Positions 59,933 to 64,000 of a DNA stretch of 64,000 nt are shown here, piece after piece. The notes beneath the pieces are model-generated. The model made no database searches. It was not told the DNA's origin and was given only the letters and a program-made list of their open reading frames with translations. How positions within the stretch are numbered: the first letter of the stretch is position 1; every line of letters begins with the position of its first letter. Source of the DNA: Caenispirillum salinarum AK4 (lineage in GTDB: Bacteria; Pseudomonadota; Alphaproteobacteria; Rhodospirillales; Rhodospirillaceae); contig NZ_ANHY01000012.1 in the NCBI RefSeq assembly GCF_000315795.1, positions 1 through 64,000 of the forward strand. The letters are read 5' to 3'. Both the position numbers and the translations under genes were made by a program.

Positions 59933-59962
59933 GAACGCGGAATCCTTGCCTGTGCCGGCCGG

Positions 59963-61240
59963 TCAGGCCGGCAGGATGCTGGAGTAGGGAATAAAGTCGA
60001 CCATGTCGCCCTCGGCGACGCCGGTGCAGTCTTCGCGCAGGTCCACCAGGCCGTCGCTTGCGATCATCGACGACAGGACGTGCGGTTCCTGCGACGGGTA
60101 GAGCCGCACCACGGGCGTGCCTCCGGCCCGGTCTATGCTGGCGCGGACGAACTGCCGGCGCCGGTGTTTCTTGGCAAAGCTGAAGCCGGCCGGCAGAGGA
60201 AACGCGCCGGGAAACAACGGTTCGGCCAGGGCGCCCGAGAGGCGCAGCACGACAGGCCTTGCCACCATCATGAAGGTGGCCAGGCTGGAGACGGGATATC
60301 CCGGCAGGCCGATGAACGCCGCGCGGCCCACGGTGCCCAGCGTTGTCGGCTTGCCCGGCTTGACGGCCATCCGCCACACATGAACCTCGCCCAGCGCGCG
60401 AACGGCGTCCACCACGTGGTCCTCGCCGCCGACGGACACGCCGCCCGATGTGACGATCACGTCCTGGCTTCGCCCGGCTGCGGCCAAGGCGGCCTCGGTG
60501 GCGTCGCGGCGGTCGGGCAGGTGGCCCAGGTCGGTTACCTCGGCGCCCAGGGCGGCGAGCGCCGCCATCAGGCCGTAGCGGTTGCTGCCGTAGATCTGGG
60601 CCGGGCCGAGGGGGTGGCCGGGCTCCACGATCTCGTCGCCCGTCGACAGCACGCCCGCCTTCAGGCGTTTGAAGACCGTCACCGTCGCATGGCCCGCGGC
60701 GGCGGCCATCGCCACATCCTGCGGCCGCAGCCGGCGCCCGGGGGAGAGGACGGTGGCGCCGGTGCTGAAGTCGTCTCCGGCGCGCCGGACGAAGTTGCCC
60801 ACGCTGAGCCCGGCGGGGAAAGTGACGGTTTGCGGGGCGTCGAGGGACGGATGCGCCGTGCAGTCTTCCTGCATCGCGACCACATCCGCACCCGGCGGGA
60901 GGGGCGCACCGGTGAAGATGCGCGCCGCCGTACCTTGGGCGATAGGCTCTTCCGCGGCGCTGCCGGCGGCGATGCGCCCGACTGCCGCCAGGCTCGTGGG
61001 GCCGTCCGCGTTCAGGTCGGCGGCGCGTGCACAGAAACCGTCCATGGCGGCGTTGTCGAAGCGCGGGTTGGCGACGGTTGCGCAGACCGGAGCAGCCAAA
61101 ATGCGTCCGGCGGCCTTGGTCAAGGGCAGGTCTTCGGTGTCCACCACCGGGAACAGCCGCGCTGCCAGCATGTCCAGGGCGTCGTCAAGACGAAGCAAGG
61201 CACCGGGCGACTTGAAGCAGTCGTTGAGAGTGTCACTCAT
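59963..61240 (-). CDS. molybdopterin molybdenumtransferase MoeA, paralogue 2
   Basis: 425 residues. FDNAAMDGFCARAAD, IFTGAPLPPGADVV, IVTSGGVSVGGEDHV and GLPGYPVSSLAT show intact MoeA motifs, but sequence differs widely from the 58149 gene (for example FDNAAMDGF against HDNSAVDGY). Two MoeA forms in tungsten-using organisms have been proposed to split Mo and W insertion; here that is inference. First gene of moeA-mobB-moeA; a 6-bp stem (61252-61270) lies in its leader. The 190-bp gap upstream holds no gene I can support. Confidence 0.93.
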   Translation of the reverse strand: MSDTLNDCFKSPGALLRLDDALDMLAARLFPVVDTEDLPLTKAAGRILAAPVCATVANPRFDNAAMDGFCARAADLNADGPTSLAAVGRIAAGSAAEEPIAQGTAARIFTGAPLPPGADVVAMQEDCTAHPSLDAPQTVTFPAGLSVGNFVRRAGDDFSTGATVLSPGRRLRPQDVAMAAAAGHATVTVFKRLKAGVLSTGDEIVEPGHPLGPAQIYGSNRYGLMAALAALGAEVTDLGHLPDRRDATEAALAAAGRSQDVIVTSGGVSVGGEDHVVDAVRALGEVHVWRMAVKPGKPTTLGTVGRAAFIGLPGYPVSSLATFMMVARPVVLRLSGALAEPLFPGAFPLPAGFSFAKKHRRRQFVRASIDRAGGTPVVRLYPSQEPHVLSSMIASDGLVDLREDCTGVAEGDMVDFIPYSSILPA

Positions 61241-61430
61241 GCCAGGATTTTAGCGTCTTTTCCAGACGCTTGCCATAACGCTCTGCCGATCGGCGGCGGC
61301 CTGCGGAGGCCTGTTTCATCCTTCGCGGGCTGCCCTGCGCCTGCCCCGTCCGAACGCATTTCATGGCGCACGGCCGGCGTCATCAGAAGGACCTGCTATG
61401 GCAGCGTCACGGCGGCGGTTGGGATAGTTC

Positions 61431-62941
<1,511 letters not shown>

Positions 62942-62945
<4 letters not shown>

Positions 62946-63619
62946 GCCGTTCTCCTTCTGGCGGCGCGGCGGGCCGTTGCAAGCATGTCCGCCACGCCGT
63001 CGCCCTGCACGTTGACGTGCCGGCGCATGATCGTTTCCGCCGCCTCGGCCTGCCCCTTGATGATGGCCTGCACGATGTCCCAGTGCTCGTCGTAGGAGTT
63101 GGCGACGCGCGGACCCAGGTGAAGCTGGTTGCGGCGGTAGTAGGCGAGGCGGTTGCGCATGCGGCGCGTCTCGGCGGCCAGGTACGGGTTGTGGGCGCCT
63201 TCGTAGATGGCCTCGTGGAAGGCGACGTTGCGGTCGTAATAGAGGTCGGGATCGGCCATGGCGTCGTCGCGCCCGCAGTCCTCGTGCAGTTCGATCAGCC
63301 GTTCGTGTTCGTCGCGGCTCATGCGGCGGGCGGCGAGCTGGGCGCACAGGCCTTCCAGCGAGGCCATCACCACGAATCGGTCGATCAGGTCCTCGGCGTC
63401 CAGCTTGATGACGGCCGCACCGACGCGCGGGCGGATGCGGACGAACCCCAGGACCGACAGCTTGTGCAGCGCCTCGCGCACCGGCGTGCGAGAGACGCCG
63501 AAGCGCTCCGCCAACTCGCGCTCGTCCAGGCGCTCGCCAGGCCCCAGCCGGCCCCGGCCGATGGCGTTCTCCAGCATCTCGAGCACCCGCTGCGACTGGG
63601 TCTGCTCGTCCTCTGCCAT
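62942..63619 (-). CDS. GntR/FadR-family transcriptional regulator (MatR-like)
   Basis: 225 residues: winged helix at about 10-75 (LDERELAERFGVSRTPVREA) and FCD ligand domain with metal-type histidines (NVAFHEAIYEGAHN and NSYDEHWDIVQA). Context with matB suggests malonate sensing. Start 63619 follows GGGAGAGAGGG; the frame is open further upstream but would run through the promoter. Confidence 0.9.
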
Positions 63620-63694
63620 GCCCTCTCTCCCTTCTGTCGCCCCTGCGTCACATTCTGGTATGCCACAGAGCATCACTGGCGCACAATATTCTTT

Positions 63695-63714
63695 ACAAGG
63701 CTTGTCGGGCTTGT
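63695..63714. promoter_or_regulatory. candidate GntR operator in the matR/TRAP divergent promoter
   Basis: ACAAG-G-CTTGT (63695-63705) is a perfect inverted repeat; CTTGT recurs at 63710 and CTTG at 63719, a 9-bp spacing. Located between the divergent GntR and TRAP genes next to an AT-rich ACAATATTCTTT stretch. Inferred regulator site. Confidence 0.5.
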
Positions 63715-63775
63715 CACGCTTGATGTTGCCGAGCGCGGACCAACCGCGCCGCAACAATGACTAGGGAGCACGTCC

Positions 63776-64000
63776 ATGCGAAAGAATCTTACCGCGGCGG
63801 CCGCCGCCGCGCTCGTCGTGGGGATGTCGGGTGCCGCCGCCGCCGAGACCCTTCGGGCCTCTCACCAGTGGCCGGGCGGCACCGGCGACATGCGCGACGA
63901 AATGGTCCAGATCATCGCCAAGGAGATGGAGAAGTCCGACACCGGCGTAACGGTCCGTGTGTATCCCGGCGAATCGCTGGTGAAGGCGAAGGAGCAGTGG
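63776..64000 (+). CDS. TRAP transporter periplasmic binding protein DctP, 3' end beyond window
   Basis: 75 residues visible. Signal peptide (to about 23, MSGAAAAE) then LRASHQWPGGTGDMRDEM and VRVYPGESLVKAKEQ, typical of DctP/SBP_bac_7. Probably imports malonate or another dicarboxylate, from its position opposite matR-matB. The permease genes would lie to the right. Confidence 0.87.
   Translation, partial: MRKNLTAAAAAALVVGMSGAAAAETLRASHQWPGGTGDMRDEMVQIIAKEMEKSDTGVTVRVYPGESLVKAKEQW

Overview
The window is about 70% G+C and tightly packed, with many ATGA or GTGA stop/start overlaps. No rRNA, tRNA, insertion sequence or CRISPR array is visible. The gene set is periplasmic nitrate reductase, crotonyl-CoA carboxylase/reductase with an ScfR regulator, a membrane formate dehydrogenase with DUF3305/DUF3306 partners, imelysin iron proteins and a malonate locus. 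It suggests a metabolically flexible alphaproteobacterium, most likely Rhodospirillales-like; that placement is inference from gene content, not a search result.

Layout, left to right. 1-743 is the N-terminal part of mnmC. 1063-4443 is a zinc locus: znuA divergent from zur-znuC-znuB with a Zur box between. 4564-6872 holds YceI, cytochrome b561 and a peptidoglycan-binding repeat protein. 6882-14719 (minus strand) is pflB-pflA followed by napEFDABC. 15070-17064 is a TolB/kelch propeller protein. 17089-22137 (minus) is an iron-associated cluster: imelysin, di-haem oxidoreductase, second imelysin, DUF1513 protein, with a Fur-like box upstream.

22419-31302 is the most striking region. A secreted protein with three W-x-P-G-F/Y repeats precedes a five-gene signalling cassette: periplasmic binding protein, PAS-rich histidine kinase, receiver, receiver-adenylate cyclase with an intact active site, and CRP-family regulator. 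A FAD-linked oxidase follows. The genes on either side of the cassette, the repeat protein and the oxidase, each have a CRP-type site (TGTG-N8-CACA) at exactly the same distance from a -10-like element. The proposed system runs from periplasmic ligand through phosphorylation and cyclic nucleotide to transcription of the flanking genes.

31439-40367 is a second regulatory unit. A roughly 1530-residue SARP/alpha-beta-hydrolase/pseudo-cyclase/AAA/TPR regulator sits between an OsmC, flavoprotein, flavoprotein and truncated haemoglobin gene group and a DUF1127 gene. TTCCAC direct repeats with 11-12 bp spacing lie upstream of both targets.

40519-43942 carries crotonyl-CoA carboxylase/reductase fused to a CBS pair, then its probable ScfR regulator, with TTTGCAA repeats in the promoter. 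43964-61240 is a tungsten/molybdenum formate dehydrogenase island: tungstate transporter genes split over two strands with an HTH/binding-protein regulator, ferredoxin-like protein, fdhD, mobA-DUF3305 fusion, DUF3306, TorD-like chaperone, TAT peptide protein, three FDH subunits, a hairpin array, and moeA-mobB-moeA. 61431-64000 is a malonate locus: malonyl-CoA synthetase, GntR regulator, and the start of a divergent TRAP binding-protein gene.
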